A stretch of DNA of 64,000 nt from Apostichopus japonicus. Lineage: Eukaryota > Echinodermata > Holothuroidea > Aspidochirotida > Stichopodidae. Made by a program: the position numbers and the translations under genes. Of this stretch, positions 1-11,224 are shown piece by piece (positions within the stretch are counted from its first letter, which is position 1; every line of letters begins with the position of its first letter). The notes under the pieces were generated by a model, which worked only from the letters and a program-made list of their open reading frames with translations, ran no database searches and had not been told where the DNA came from. Where the stretch lies: positions 26,954,984 to 27,018,983 of the forward strand of contig NC_092564.1 in the NCBI RefSeq assembly GCF_037975245.1. Reading direction: 5' to 3'.

Positions 1-985
1 CATAACCTCTCTGAGTGGGTGCCCCCCCGTCGGTTGATGTAAAACACCACTGTGGTGTTGTCTGTGAATATCGTGGTTATCGTGCCCTGTACGTGTTCGT
101 TGAAGGTCTCCAGGGCTCTCTTGACTGCCATCATCTCCAGAATATTGATGTGGAGTGATCTTTCTGTTGGGGACCATGTTCCCCAGGCCGTGTGGTTGCT
201 CCAATGAGCCCCCCCCCCTCCGGTAAGTGAGGCGTCTGTTGTTACTGACGTCATTGGTATCTCCGGTGAGAAGAGTATCCCTTGACTCCAATTGTCCGAG
301 TCAAGCCACCATCGGAGGTGTTGGGTGGTCTCTTTCGACCTGTAGATCGGTGTTGTCTTGTCCGGATCTGTGGGGTTTGTGGACTTCAGAAGGTGCAGTT
401 GTAGGGGTCGCATGTGCAATCTGCACAATCGGACGACATCGACCAAGCTGGCCATGAGTCCCAGAGCTCGGAGCCACGTCAGTGTTGGTGACTCCTGATG
501 TGAGATGATTTGTAGCGTGGTCGTCCTGATCGCACTGATTCTCTCTTCTGAGGGTCGGGCGACCCCGGTGGAAAAGTCCAATAGCCCCAAGGAACTGAAT
601 TGTCTGGGTTGGAGTCAGTCAGGACTTTTATTCGTTGACGATCCAGCCCAGTTCTTAGAGGGTTTGTGGTGTTTTGTGGACGTTGTCGAGAGCTCCCTAC
701 CACTGTCGTCAAGGTAGACGTATAGGGTGACACCTCTCCTTCTGAGGTAGGAGACTACCGCTCCCGGGACTCTCGTGGAAGCTCTCAGAGCCACCGACAG
801 GCCGTAACGGAGTGCCCTGAACTGGTAGTCCTGTTCTGCGTACTGGAACGTCAGGAACCGTCGGTAATCTTTGTGAACAAGGATGTGCCGGTAAGCATCC
901 CGTAAGTCTACGGTCGCCGCCCACATATATGCCCTTTCTGAGCAGGGGTAAAACTAGATTGAAGGTTTCCATACGGAAGTGTTTT
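1..985 (-). mobile_element. Decayed DIRS-like retrotransposon fragment (RT to RNase H)
   Basis: Reading from high to low coordinates, the minus strand shows reverse-transcriptase landmarks in shifting frames: METFNLVLPLLRKG near 972-930, AATVDLRDAY near 920-890, and the catalytic YLDD near 716-705. ELGWIVNE and a TQTIQFLGAIG stretch follow, with in-frame stops. Lower down, an RNase H-like stretch (NILEMMAVKRALETF, near 155-110) runs to the left edge. The order RT then RNase H and the LPLLRKG/DLRDAY/YLDD wording are typical of DIRS-type elements. Several frameshifts and stops make it non-functional. The 5' end seems to break near 985; the 3' part lies outside the window. Assignment to DIRS rather than another RT group is by motif memory only. 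Confidence 0.72.
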
Positions 986-1292
986 GGCCAAATATATTTT
1001 GAGTTCAGGGGTTTTATTGACAGGTGTCACATTGGCACCAGTTTTCAATCTGAAATCAGCTATTGCTAGAAATAGCATCTTGTGAAGGTGGTTCAACTTT
1101 GATTTATGAATTACTATCGAGTCCAGTCCTGCTTGCGATTGGTAAAATACTAATTACAAACATAAAAACTGCTTTGGGGATGCAATGCCGTCATAGTTGT
1201 GAGGAGATAGGTAAGCTGGAGAGGTGAAATAATTTACATTGGTATTAAAGCTAGAGTAGGTTTAAGGCTTTGTGGAGTATATATGCACTCAC

Positions 1293-3314
1293 CTGATACC
1301 GAATTGTCTTTGGTGAACTGTATTCTCTGATGTAAGAAGCAACATATGGAGCCATATTTCCTGTCAAGAGATTGCAAATCAAGTAGAAACATTCAAATCT
1401 CATATATGCAGCACATTGATGTTTTGAATCTTTGACATTTTGTCGATTGCAATGAAGATGACCTCTTGACTTCTGAATTACTGTTCAAACTGCCCCACCC
1501 CCTCCCCCACCCCCCTCCAAAAAAATTAGATCAAAAGAATAAATGTCAAAGGATGGATAGAATGGACAAGAAGTTAGACCGAGATTGGGAAGGGGTGCGG
1601 GGAATATTGGATGAACAAAAGTATGGTTTAAACACCTTGTTGGGGGGGAAGGACAGGGCAAGAAAAAGTCCTTGCTTGAAACCTGTATTGTTTTCTAAAC
1701 CTTCTTTAAATAATACAAGTTAGTTAAAGGTATTCTCTCAGCTTGAAAATTTTTAAGAAGGCGGGCCAATTTTTTAATGGTTCACCCTTACTCCTCTTTC
1801 TGATTTGGTCACGTGATACGGTATATGTAATATACTGCCACTGTACAGTGTATATCCTGTATGTAAATGTACGTAATGTATTGCACACTTTCATGCAGTG
1901 TTAGCATAACACACGTACGTGTTTATTGCGGTAGTCGCGCTGTGTTCGTTGTGATTGTGAATTAGTATCAATACAATACTTGCAAAGAGGATAGTACTGC
2001 TCGTTACATTGATATCGTAAATTTTGGCCTGGCTGTCTTTTATGCGCGATCAGTCCTGTCGATCACATACGTTGGATGCTCTTAATGATATTCAACATAT
2101 CATTAGCATGACTGAGGGTTCTAGCTAGCATCATCGTGAACAAGCCGATAGTTGGTCGCACATAGCACACAGTACAATTACACAGTATGCCTATAGGATA
2201 CGCAGAACTGAGATACAGATTGGAATCTCGGACACCTGAGAGCTTGTCCCCGTTGCATGGAGGATTTTTTTTTACTTTTACAAATTTGCATTATTCCATA
2301 GCCGATTGAAAAATTGCGTATAGCTAGCACCATCGTGAACAAGTCGAAAGTTGCTAGCACATAGCACACAGTACAATTACACAGTATGCCTATAGGATAC
2401 GCAGAACTGAGATACAGATTGGAATCTCGGACACCTGAGAGTTTGTCCCCGTCGCATGGAGGATTTGTTTTACTTTTACAAATGCATGCATTGTTCCATA
2501 GCCAATTGAAAAATTGCGTACAGCTAGCTGCATCGTGAACAAGCCGAAAGTTGCTAGCACATAGCACACGGTACAATAACACAGTATGCCTATAGGATAC
2601 GCAGAACTGTGATACGGATTCGAATCTCGGACACCTGAAAAACTTTGCGGTAACATTACCCAGATCCATATCCTGTTTATAGCTAAGGATGAGAATGTCA
2701 CATTAAAGGAATGAATCTGTTGTCGCTATAACAGAGGGCGGCATTGATTTTATATTTAAATCTGTGAATACGTTGAGACAAGATTAGCTGAGAGAATACC
2801 TTTAAGTTTCAGTTAATGCAATCTCGCCCAGACAAAAGTGTATTGCAAACTATTATAACTCAAGGTGAGACTTTAATTTCTTTTCTTTTATTCGCCCCCA
2901 AGATCCAATACCGTCATCAAATCTAAAACAGTTTAACTTTACACACCTTCCCAGGTTCATTAACCTGTCTGTATTCTGTGCGTGTTTTTGTCCCTTCTGT
3001 TTCTGTTACTTGTCATTTAACCTTTGAAGAAGATCCTGCTAGGATCGAAGCGTCAGGCCAACTTACTTTTACACACCTTCCCAGGTAATGTGATCTAACA
3101 CATCTTGTACTGCACTTGTACTTGAGATTGAGTTTAAAATCGATTTGGTCAAAATTCATTTTGTCCTCTTCCTGGAGTGAAATGGTTAAGATGACTTCCA
3201 AAAATATGAGAGGGATTTTTGTTTCTCACCGTAACAATAAAATGTGCCAAGGGTGAGATGAACCATGATGCCTCCTATAATGGTGATGTAACCCTTGGAT
3301 TTACTTCCTGCCAT
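1293..3314 (-). CDS. Major facilitator (MFS) transporter, first two coding exons, partial
   Basis: Exon 1 coding is 3230-3314: ATG at 3312-3314, 28 codons plus one base, ending in donor GTGAGA. It reads MAGSKSKGYITIIGGIMVHL and then TLGTFYCY, the first membrane helix of the MFS branch that includes oxalate/formate-antiporter-like and apicoplast-pyruvate-carrier-like animal proteins. Exon 2 is 1293-1360: acceptor TTGACAG, 22 codons, donor GTGAGT. It continues in phase as G-NMAPYVASYIREY...IRYQ, the loop after helix 1. Intron 1 (1361-3229) contains the TTAA-flanked element. Later exons would lie left of position 1. The product is probably a plasma- or organelle-membrane carrier; the substrate cannot be told from this stub. 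The family call rests on the GYITIIGG...HLTLGTFY signature and on phase agreement. Confidence 0.68.
1724..2807. mobile_element. Non-autonomous inverted-repeat DNA element with TTAA flanks
   Basis: The ends are inverted copies: AGGTATTCTCTCAGCT after TTAA on the left, and AGCTGAGAGAATACCT before TTAA on the right. TTAA on both sides could be a piggyBac-style target duplication, or part of a 20-bp terminal inverted repeat. No transposase is encoded. Most of the interior is a 199-bp tandem repeat. The element sits wholly inside intron 1 of the MFS gene. Confidence 0.7.
2121..2650. repeat. 199-bp tandem repeat, about 2.6 copies, inside the TTAA element
   Basis: The phrase GAACTGAGATACAGATTGG recurs at about 2206, 2405 and 2604, and other parts (CTAGCxxCATCGTGAACAAG, GTATGCCTATAGGATACG) recur at the same spacing. 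The third copy is the most diverged and reads GGATTCGAATCTCGG, close to a pol III B box, but no A box is visible. Open frames here exist only because of the repeat. Confidence 0.8.
2941..3086 (+). repeat. Repeat bounded by direct ACACCTTCCCAGG copies, with hammerhead-like core
   Basis: TACACACCTTCCCAGG occurs at about 2941-2956 and again at 3071-3086. Between them, 3024-3054 reads TTGAAGA, a GATCCT-GCT-AGGATC hairpin, then GAAGCGTC. This resembles the hammerhead core order (CUGANGA, helix II, GAAACGUC) found in Penelope-like retroelements, with two core substitutions. The flanking helix I is only about 3 bp. It is probably a decayed retroelement end. Confidence 0.4.
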
Positions 3315-3784
3315 GATGAAACTAGTAATCTTGTTGTCCAATGTCCTGCAAATACCTGTAGAATTGATGGAAAACGTGAAAGATAATGGGATCGAATCAA
3401 ACTTGTCGAAGCCGCTTCTGATTGCCTGCGACCTCAAGTGGTTGAACAGTATGAAGAATGGCACAATCTTTATCAAAGAAAAGTAAGCAACAGATTAAGG
3501 CACATTTAAGGTAAATGAAATGACCTAAGTTCATGTACAGTAACCGCTGTACAGTTCAACCTAAATGATGCACAGTACTCATACACAGTAGGGGAAGGAT
3601 CCCAATGATGCAATGTTTTTCGCTGCTACTGTAACACAGACGTTGAGTCAGTCATGCTTCAAGGTACTGTGATATAACCTGATTGGAGGGATACATTAGA
3701 TCAAGCCAGTGTTGCAGTCCAGTTAAATATATAGTTGTATATATCCTATAGGATCTGAGTACCAGTGTCTGAATACAGCAAAGT

Positions 3785-4000
3785 TACAAAATCTTTAGTT
3801 TAGTTTATTTATTTTCTACCATTTCACAAAATACCAAAAAAAACTGAAGTTTCATTACTGTTTTACATATGTGCATAGATATGTTACATACATGATTTGG
3901 ATCATTTGCTCAGACTGGCGCTGATATAGGATTAAAAAAACAGATAATGTGATGGTACAGGAACCAGAATAACCAAAATATTTTCTAGTCTGGTCCCTTC
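3785..4000 (+). repeat. Dispersed repeat, partner of the inverted copy at 18045-18260
   Basis: The stretch containing TTGCTCAGACTGGCGCTGAT, AACAGATAATGTGATGGTA and TTTTCTAGTCTGGTCCC matches the reverse complement of 18045-18260 over about 200 bases with moderate divergence. No coding potential is seen. It may be the 3' end of an old non-LTR element, since TTTATTTATTTTCTACC resembles such UTRs. Confidence 0.6.
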
Positions 4001-4004
4001 TGCC

Positions 4005-6240
4005 TCATCCCCCCCCCCCCCCAAATAAAAAAAAATTGATTGTGGAACAAGTTAAACCTAACTACATGCTAATTCTGACCTCCTATTTCTGAATACTTTT
4101 GGAATAGTATCCACTACTGTGGATTTATACAAGAACCTTAATATGCTTTGACTACTCCCTGATAATCATCGCAAGGAAACGATACGACAGATGAATGTGA
4201 CGATTTATTTGCCGGGATCAAGTACCGGTACTTTAGGGTCCATGTACTTTTTGTCAAAAATGCTCTGCTTACTAAATAAAATGACAGAAAGAATGTGGTA
4301 ACCCCATTCATATGGGCTGCGGCAATGTTGCTACTGATAGTCTTTACCAGCAGAACTTTCTAATCTGTGTCCCTGGAGTCACGGATCAACAAGCCATACA
4401 CTCTATAATACAGGCCAATGCGTATACTGTATATGTACAGTATACAACATCCAACATTTAGACATGTTATCTATATTTCAGAATGTTCATGGTACTTCTT
4501 GATAGTAAAATTAAATAAACAGCATTGCCTTCTCACGAACAATAAAATAGTATATTGTCCATATGGTAAGTCTGTATATATAAGAAAAAAAGTATCGCCA
4601 CCCATTTCTAAAAATGTTCATCTGAAATATGTACAGAACTGTTAAAAACCCTGTGAATTCTGTTTGGTATTCCTGCCCGAGGTAACATTGCCATCCGAGG
4701 CATTATACAATATGTACACAGTACTTACTATTGTACAATACAGTATCCCTTTTTAGAAATTGTTGGCATAGGACAAATGCAGTGTATAATAACATTATGT
4801 ATTGAACTCATCACCCTGCATTCCAGCAACCTGCATCACCCTGCATTTCACTGACCAAATGTCAGGGCTAGTGTACACGCACAAGGGCTAGTGTACACGC
4901 ACAGTATAACGGTACACCTCTTTAGAATCTAAAAGTACAACACCGTACTAGGTACTGTAATAAAGAAGAGGCCAAAGGTCAACAGATATACATTTAGCAC
5001 TACTGTAGCTCGGGTTTCCTGTTATGCCAATCATGCTTTGTGTACTTACAGTACAGGGCAATCACATGATGAAACAATTTGCATATAATATCCATACAAC
5101 ACCCTCAATTCTAAAGTAGTATTAATAAAGCAGTTTCAGTTAAATTCAGTATTTTTTTATCAATATTTTTTCTGCGAGATATGATACAGGCACAACTTGA
5201 CGGGAATTGATTGGAAAAAAAACGTACTACTGAAGTACATGGCATGTTGATTATACAGATTATCAACGTCTCAAATTCCAGAGAAACCTGCGGTGAATTC
5301 TTTGGCGTTTTTATAAATATACTGATTCTTATGCTTATGTTGGTAATTAGACTATTAGAGTACAATTGGTCAAATAAAATCTGATACTTGAGTAATTCAT
5401 TAATAGGTGTATTGTTTCCGCCCTCTTTGTCTCTCTGCAAGTTTTCTTTTCTCTTTTGACTCAAGGTGCACCGATTGGAGGAGAAAGATTAAACCAGCCA
5501 AGTCTAAACTTGCTGTTTTCCAATAGCAGTTCAACTCAATTTTTTAACATAAAATCCGGTTCTAGGACGACCTTTAAACACCTTATACCAAGGCTGACTT
5601 CTTAGACTTTATCATTGGTTGAAAATAAACTCACCTTCCAAACTCATAAATAAAAGTTTAGGGTGCAGAGCATGAAAATATTGGAATATTCTTCAACCCT
5701 AAAATAGGTAAGTGTACCACCACTTGTTCCCCATCAGCATGTACCACGTTCCTATATGCACAGGAGCAATTCCTTTTTGAATCCTCCTCCCCCCTTCCTT
5801 CTCCCTACCCCTGAAAGCAAAACTTAAAATCGATTTCTACTGTAGGAAGACCTTTATCTCATATGTTACTACCAAGGCCAACTTTTTACATATCATTGGT
5901 TATTAATTGATCAACTCAACTTCCAAATTTATAAACAAAATTATAGTATGAAGAACCTGAATATATTTGAATATTCTTAAAAAATCTACTAAGCTTTAAG
6001 TGTATTGCCACTTGTTCCCCCATTAGATTGTACCACGTCCGTAAAGAAAAGTAACATTCTTGTTTTCCTTCTTGAATGCTAATGCCCCCCCCCCATTGTT
6101 GTATTCCTTCTTGAATGTTAATCCCCCCCCCTGTTCCTCCTCATATCACATAGATTAGAACTTACATGTAATCCACTGTAGAACTTACAGTACATGTAAT
6201 CCACTGTAGTACAGTAGTCAGGCTTCCTAGATTAACATCT
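4005..6240. other. Non-coding stretch with an old internal duplication
   Basis: No gene was recognised. A short direct duplication of GGGCTAGTGTACACGCAC lies near 4866-4905. A diverged tandem duplication pairs about 5560-5800 with 5840-6110: both halves read roughly ACCTT...ACCAAGGCxxACTT...ATCATTGGTT...TTCCAAA, and end in CTTGTTCCCC...GTACCACG and C-rich runs. Confidence 0.45.
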
Positions 6241-6517
6241 AACAAAATGCATCATTTATGGCGGGTGAAACTAAGTGCCCTCTTCAAGGTTACAATTTAA
6301 TCAAAATTTTCCAAAAAAATCCCCTTCTTCTTTTAAGATCCATTCATTATTCAACAACTTCTTCTCTGATAATATTTTCTTCTCCTCTCTTTTTTTTTTC
6401 TTGGTTTCATCTGTCATTTTTTCATGGAGTCACATAATTTACATTTGTTCTCTTAAATATTGCAGTCAGTCTTTCTTTGTGTTTAAAGAAATGATGCAGT
6501 CTGTTGGTCTCTGTATA

Positions 6518-6557
6518 TATATATATCAGAATGTTCCCAGTGTAAAATATATATATG

Positions 6558-6591
<34 letters not shown>

Positions 6592-6604
6592 TATACATAT
6601 ATTT
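6518..6604. repeat. TA-rich microsatellite at the left end of the tRNA-like array
   Basis: Alternating TATA and TATG/CATA runs abut the inverted arm of the 375-bp array. A matching TA-rich run lies at the other end (8172-8222). Confidence 0.75.
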
Positions 6605-6702
6605 TATGTTAATGCAATGGAGGTAAACGACAAAGGCAAATGAATATATATAAATGAAAATCGTAATGAGTTGGAAAATCAAGAACAGTGAAAAAACTTT
6701 CA

Positions 6703-6776
6703 GCCTCCACCGGGATTCGAACCACGGGCCTCCCGCTCTGTACGCGGACACCCTAACCACTAGGCTATATGGACGC
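6703..6776 (-). other. tRNA-like unit, inverted copy
   Basis: Reverse-complement copy of the 74-base tRNA-like sequence described at 6927-7000. The GGTTCGAATCC B box and TAGCCTAGTGG A box are both intact on the minus strand. Confidence 0.6.
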
Positions 6777-6926
6777 TGATGAGTTGGATAGCATCATGTT
6801 TGATCACTAGAGTAGGGCAAAATATGTCACCAAAAACAGAACTAGTATTGTTCGATATAGGTGACAAACGCCTACAGTGGAATTACGATCTTCCTTACCG
6901 GTTTCGAACCTCTGGACATACAATCA

Positions 6927-7000
6927 GCGTCCATATAGCCTAGTGGTTAGGGTGTCCGCGTACAGAGCGGGAGGCCCGTGGTTCGAATCCCGGTGGAGGC
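6927..7000 (+). other. tRNA-like pol III unit, direct copy 1
   Basis: The A box TAGCCTAGTGG and B box GGTTCGAATCC are canonical. The acceptor strands GCGTCCA and TGGAGGC pair at 6 of 7 positions. The anticodon stem TCCGC/GCGGG pairs fully around a 7-base loop GTACAGA, giving a formal anticodon ACA. Two T-stem mismatches and two extra bases (TA) after the acceptor make a working tRNA unlikely. A T6 run at 7007-7012 could terminate pol III. Best read as a tRNA-derived SINE head or tRNA pseudogene within the satellite unit. Confidence 0.6.
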
Positions 7001-7301
7001 TGAAAGTTTTTTCACTGTTCTTGATTTTCCAACTCATTACGATTTTCATTTATATATATTCATTTGCCTTTGTCGTTTACCTCCATTGCATTAACATAAA
7101 GTCTGTTCAAAGTATCTCTTTCGAGATCCGGCTTTAGGAATCACAAATGATTTTCGAGTTGGATAGCATCATGTTTGATCTCTAGAGTAGGGCAAAATAT
7201 GTCACCAAAAACAGAACTAGTATTGTTCGATATAGGTGACAAACGCCTACAGTGGAATTACGATCTTCCTTACCGGTTTCGAACCTCTGGACATACAATC
7301 A

Positions 7302-7375
7302 GCGTCCATATAGCCTAGTGGTTAGGGTGTCCGCGTACAGAGCGGGAGGCCCGTGGTTCGAATCCCGGTGGAGGC
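7302..7375 (+). other. tRNA-like pol III unit, direct copy 2
   Basis: Appears identical to the copy at 6927-7000, exactly 375 bases downstream, with the same A box, B box and downstream T6. Confidence 0.6.
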
Positions 7376-7676
7376 TGAAAGTTTTTTCACTGTTCTTGAT
7401 TTTCCAACTCATTACGATTTTCATTTATATATATTCATTTGCCTTTGTCGTTTACCTCCATTGCATTAACATAAAGTCTGTTCAAAGTATCTCTTTCGAG
7501 ATCCGGCTTTAGGAATCACAAATGATTTTCGAGTTGGATAGCATCATGTTTGATCTCTAGAGTAGGGCAAAATATGTCACCAAAAACAGAACTAGTATTG
7601 TTCGATATAGGTGACAAACGCCTACAGTGGAATTACGATCTTCCTTACCGGTTTCGAACCTCTGGACATACAATCA

Positions 7677-7750
7677 GCGTCCATATAGCCTAGTGGTTAG
7701 GGTGTCCGCGTACAGAGCGGGAGGCCCGTGGTTCGAATCCCGGTGGAGGC
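7677..7750 (+). other. tRNA-like pol III unit, direct copy 3
   Basis: Appears identical to the preceding copies, 375 bases on, with intact A and B boxes and T6. Confidence 0.6.
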
Positions 7751-8051
7751 TGAAAGTTTTTTCACTGTTCTTGATTTTCCAACTCATTACGATTTTCATT
7801 TATATATATTCATTTGCCTTTGTCGTTTACCTCCATTGCATTAACATAAAGTCTGTTCAAAGTATCTCTTTCGAGATCCGGCTTTAGGAATCACAAATGA
7901 TTTTCGAGTTGGATAGCATCATGTTTGATCTCTAGAGTAGGGCAAAATATGTCACCAAAAACAGAACTAGTATTGTTCGATATAGGTGACAAACGCCTAC
8001 AGTGGAATTACGATCTTCCTTACCGGTTTCGAACCTCTGGACATACAATCA

Positions 8052-8125
8052 GCGTCCATATAGCCTAGTGGTTAGGGTGTCCGCGTACAGAGCGGGAGGC
8101 CCGTGGTTCGAATCCCGGTGGAGGC
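8052..8125 (+). other. tRNA-like pol III unit, direct copy 4
   Basis: Last direct copy. The unit is cut shortly after the T6 run, where it passes into the TA-rich microsatellite at 8172. Confidence 0.6.
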
Positions 8126-8369
8126 TGAAAGTTTTTTCACTGTTCTTGATTTTCCAACTCATTACGATTTTCATATATATATACATATATATACATATAC
8201 ATATATATATATATATATATGTGCTAGCCTACTATAAACTCAGGATAGAGTCCACTGTTTACCATGTACAGTGATACACACCATTACAGCACACGGTACA
8301 CACAGAAGTCAGTTCTCAGTTAATTGCAACTTAAAAGACCCGCTGAGGCATGTTACTGATATTGTACGT

Positions 8370-8482
8370 TTTAGGTCTTCATATTTTAATGTTTGTATCT
8401 CATATCCTGTTTCATACGAGCATGCAATTACCCTCATGGTTTAATAAAGTTTATCTAATCAAGTCTAATCTAATCTAAATAG
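8370..8482 (+). mobile_element. Possible 3' end of a non-LTR retrotransposon
   Basis: GGTTTAATAAAGTTTATC is followed by short TCTAA-type repeats (CTAATCTAATCTAAATAG). A poly(A) signal just before a short tandem tail is the usual 3' end of CR1/L2-type LINEs. No coding part is attached, so it would be a 5'-truncated copy. Confidence 0.4.
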
Positions 8483-9735
8483 TCTAGGCAGACAAAGGGC
8501 TCTGTCAATGGGCACTCTCTAGATGCATTTAGAGACGATTTCAATAGAAGTCTGAGCATACAGTGAGGATTATCTGAATAGAATTAGGGACAAAAATAGA
8601 CAAGGAAACCCTGTGCAGTATATATGCAGAGTACCTCTGATGTCAGTTAAAAGCAAACAGATTGAAGGGCTACTACAGCAGGTATTCTTGTAACCAGGAG
8701 CACTTCTAATTCATCAATGCTTTAATTGGAAATAAATGTTACAACTATTGTAAAAACCTGGTTTCCAACATCCGAACTGCTCTTATCTACTTGCAGAACT
8801 CTTTCAGCATAATCCCAATTATCCAAAATCATCCAAATATCCAAGTTATCCAAATATAAAATACTGCGCATACTCCTTCCATATAGTCCTGTACTTCAAA
8901 TTTAATTTATAAATATGAACTTTGTCTCTTAACTACTACACACCTTTAAGAATGGAAAGTCTTTCCAAGGTAAGCATAATTAAATTTCACATAAATTTAA
9001 TAAAAAAATTACTATATCATTTTCGAGAACAATTGCGATGAATGGCAAATTATACTGTTCCAGTGAGAAGGAAACTTCAGTACCCACAAAATTTATATTG
9101 ATAGACTCAACTTAGTTGAAACATTGAGTGGGAGATGGTGGAGGTCGGGGGTGGTGGTTGGGGGGGACAGTATTCTCTGTACATTACTAACTATCTTTGC
9201 CCATGATGCTAGGACTGTAGAGCCTTAAACTGATGGTGAACCCTTGGGGCATTGAACAGCTCTGCTTAGATACTGTACCTGATTTTAGAGAACTCTTTAT
9301 TCCTTTAAAATGAGAACATAGTTATGCAACGTCCTAGTTTGAATATTTGCTTGCTTTAATAACTTATAATGTTAGAAAGGTCTGGTAAAATTAAAGTAAC
9401 TCAAATTTAATAGTACAAGAAACCTCCCCCCTCCCCCAAGCAAACACATAAATAAAAGTTGCATCATTTAAGTTAAACACTGGTGCTGCATGCCTGCTCA
9501 AGCGTAAGTTCAGAAAATAGAATTGCAAAATAAACAAGATGGTTGTCCAAAGAGTGGCATATATCTCATCACCAGCAAACACTGATTTCAAATTAACAAA
9601 CTTATTATTACCTACACAATATGGCAATTGGAGCCAAGTTATACATGACATTTCCACAATACCAGCACTTGAAGTTTCTATGTTTCCTCTTGGAGCTATA
9701 GCTCACAAAAAAAAAATAATTCAAGTTTTAATTTT
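8483..9735. other. Non-coding stretch, nothing recognised
   Basis: No exon, RNA gene or clear repeat boundary is visible. A short purine-rich run (GGGAGATGGTGGAGGTCGGG) lies near 9130. Confidence 0.4.
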
Positions 9736-9739
9736 TTTA

Positions 9740-10010
9740 ATTTTGTTCTGCAAATCACAAGGGTTCACACTGGGATACCTTCCCACCAAGCTTGAAGAAA
9801 ATCTGCCAAGCCGTTTAGGAGGGGCTTTTGACACAAAGTTGCGCCAAAAATGTACATTTGACCTTTAACCATGAGACCTTTGACATTGGTTCACATGGCA
9901 ACCACATATTTTGATAGTACTTGACATTTCCATTAAATACCAAACTTGAAGGAAATCGGCATTGTAATTTAGGAAGAGTTTTTGACACAAAATTGGACGC
10001 TCACACACAA
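9740..10010 (+). repeat. Two diverged copies of a dispersed repeat
   Basis: AAGCTTGAAGAAAATCTGCC...TTTAGGA...TTTTTGACACAAA-like wording occurs at about 9785-9842 and again at about 9940-9995, about 150 bases apart, with similar flanks. An open frame crosses it but has no recognisable domain. Confidence 0.4.
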
Positions 10011-10221
10011 TGACACACACCCACACACACACATACATGTATAGGCGCCCAAATGGGGACAACTGCTCAACACAGGAGAATTGGGGACATGATGATATAA
10101 CTTTGTACTTCCTACTGCTTGCGTAAAATAGCTCTTAAATAATATTAAAGGTACCAGCTTAACACTAAAATCTGTTTCTTGTCCATTTTCTATGAATTAT
10201 TGAACTTGGTTCTACACATAC

Positions 10222-10460
10222 CATGTGGGGACACACTGTGTCACCTAACTGGGGACTTGGTGTGTCACCTAACTGGGGACTTGGTGTGTCACCTAACTGG
10301 GGACTTGGTGTGTCACCTAACTGGGGACTTGGTGTGTCACCTAACTGGGGACTTGGTGTGTCACCTAACTGGGGACTTGGTGTGTCACCTAACTGGGGAC
10401 TTGGTGTGTCAACGAATTGGGGACTTGGTGTGTCAACAAATTGGGGACTTTCATTAACTG
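10222..10460 (+). repeat. 24-bp minisatellite, about 9-10 copies
   Basis: The unit GGGGACTTGGTGTGTCACCTAACT repeats in register; the first seven copies look near-identical and the last ones decay (AACGAATT, AACAAATT). Because 24 is a multiple of 3, all frames stay open and give artefactual repeat proteins (CHLTGDLV, VSPNWGLG). Confidence 0.9.
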
Positions 10461-11224
10461 GAGAAACCCAGTGTCAACTAATTGGGAACACACTGTATCG
10501 ACCAACTGGGGAGACACTGGGGGCTCAACTGCAGTGGGGACAAACTTTCCTTGTGTCATGCAAAAGAAACAACTTGAAACAAACTGTGTAACATGTCAAA
10601 GCATCACCACACCAAAGTCAAAGGTGACTCAAAAATGGGGCAAATTCTTTGATTCTATGATAAAATTCTATTATTGCTATGAAGTAGTTTGTACACCAAA
10701 ACATCCAATGTCTTTGCCCATTTAACACCTTCTCAACTTTAATATTTACATGGGTGGATTAAGGCAAGACGGTCCAAGGGTTTTTAGTTCATTCATTGAA
10801 CACATTGAATAGTAAAAAGTAGCAGTATACACAGTGCATGATGCACAATAAAACTTTATTAACTGAAACTTTCAACAAAAAAAGGTGCATTCTACAGTTT
10901 TCAGGAATTCCTAAAACAAAATGTTTTGACTGATTGCTTTTATGTCTGTTGCCTGGTAAAATACAGTTTGCAGACATTTCCCTATAAGAATAGCATAGTT
11001 AAACTGATGCTGTACACTACCAGTATTTGTACTATATATATGCAAATGGAAGTGTGAGTACAGTACTTTAATTTCAGTCTAGAAGTGAAACAATTTGATA
11101 TGAAACATACAGAAGCATTAAAACTGCCTCTCAACAAATAATGCTCAAAAATAATTAAGCTGTGTACCCCTACATTAAAGATCCCAAGCAAACTGTTTTG
11201 TAAAACAGTTTCCATGACAGACTA

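Larger units (their letters stand above)
6600..8172 (+). repeat. 375-bp tandem array (about 3.9 units) with one inverted leading arm
   Basis: Direct units repeat exactly 375 bases apart; for example ATGGAATTACGATCTTCC-type starts recur at about 6877, 7252, 7627 and 8002. The copies look essentially identical, implying recent amplification or homogenisation. The segment 6600-6779 is the reverse complement of about 6924-7101, so the array has an inverted arm at its left end and TA microsatellites at both ends. Each unit carries a tRNA-like sequence followed by a T6 run. The layout recalls non-autonomous elements with a tandem core and terminal inverted arms. No target duplication could be defined because of the microsatellites. 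Confidence 0.85.

Noticed and set aside
6927-7000. Functional tRNA gene with anticodon ACA
   Set aside because: Two T-stem mismatches, a two-base insertion after the acceptor, and identical copies in a satellite point to a tRNA-derived repeat.
10179-10725. Repeat protein reading VSPNWGLG or CHLTGDLV
   Set aside because: Made by the 24-bp minisatellite; no start context, splice signals or non-repeat domain supports a gene.
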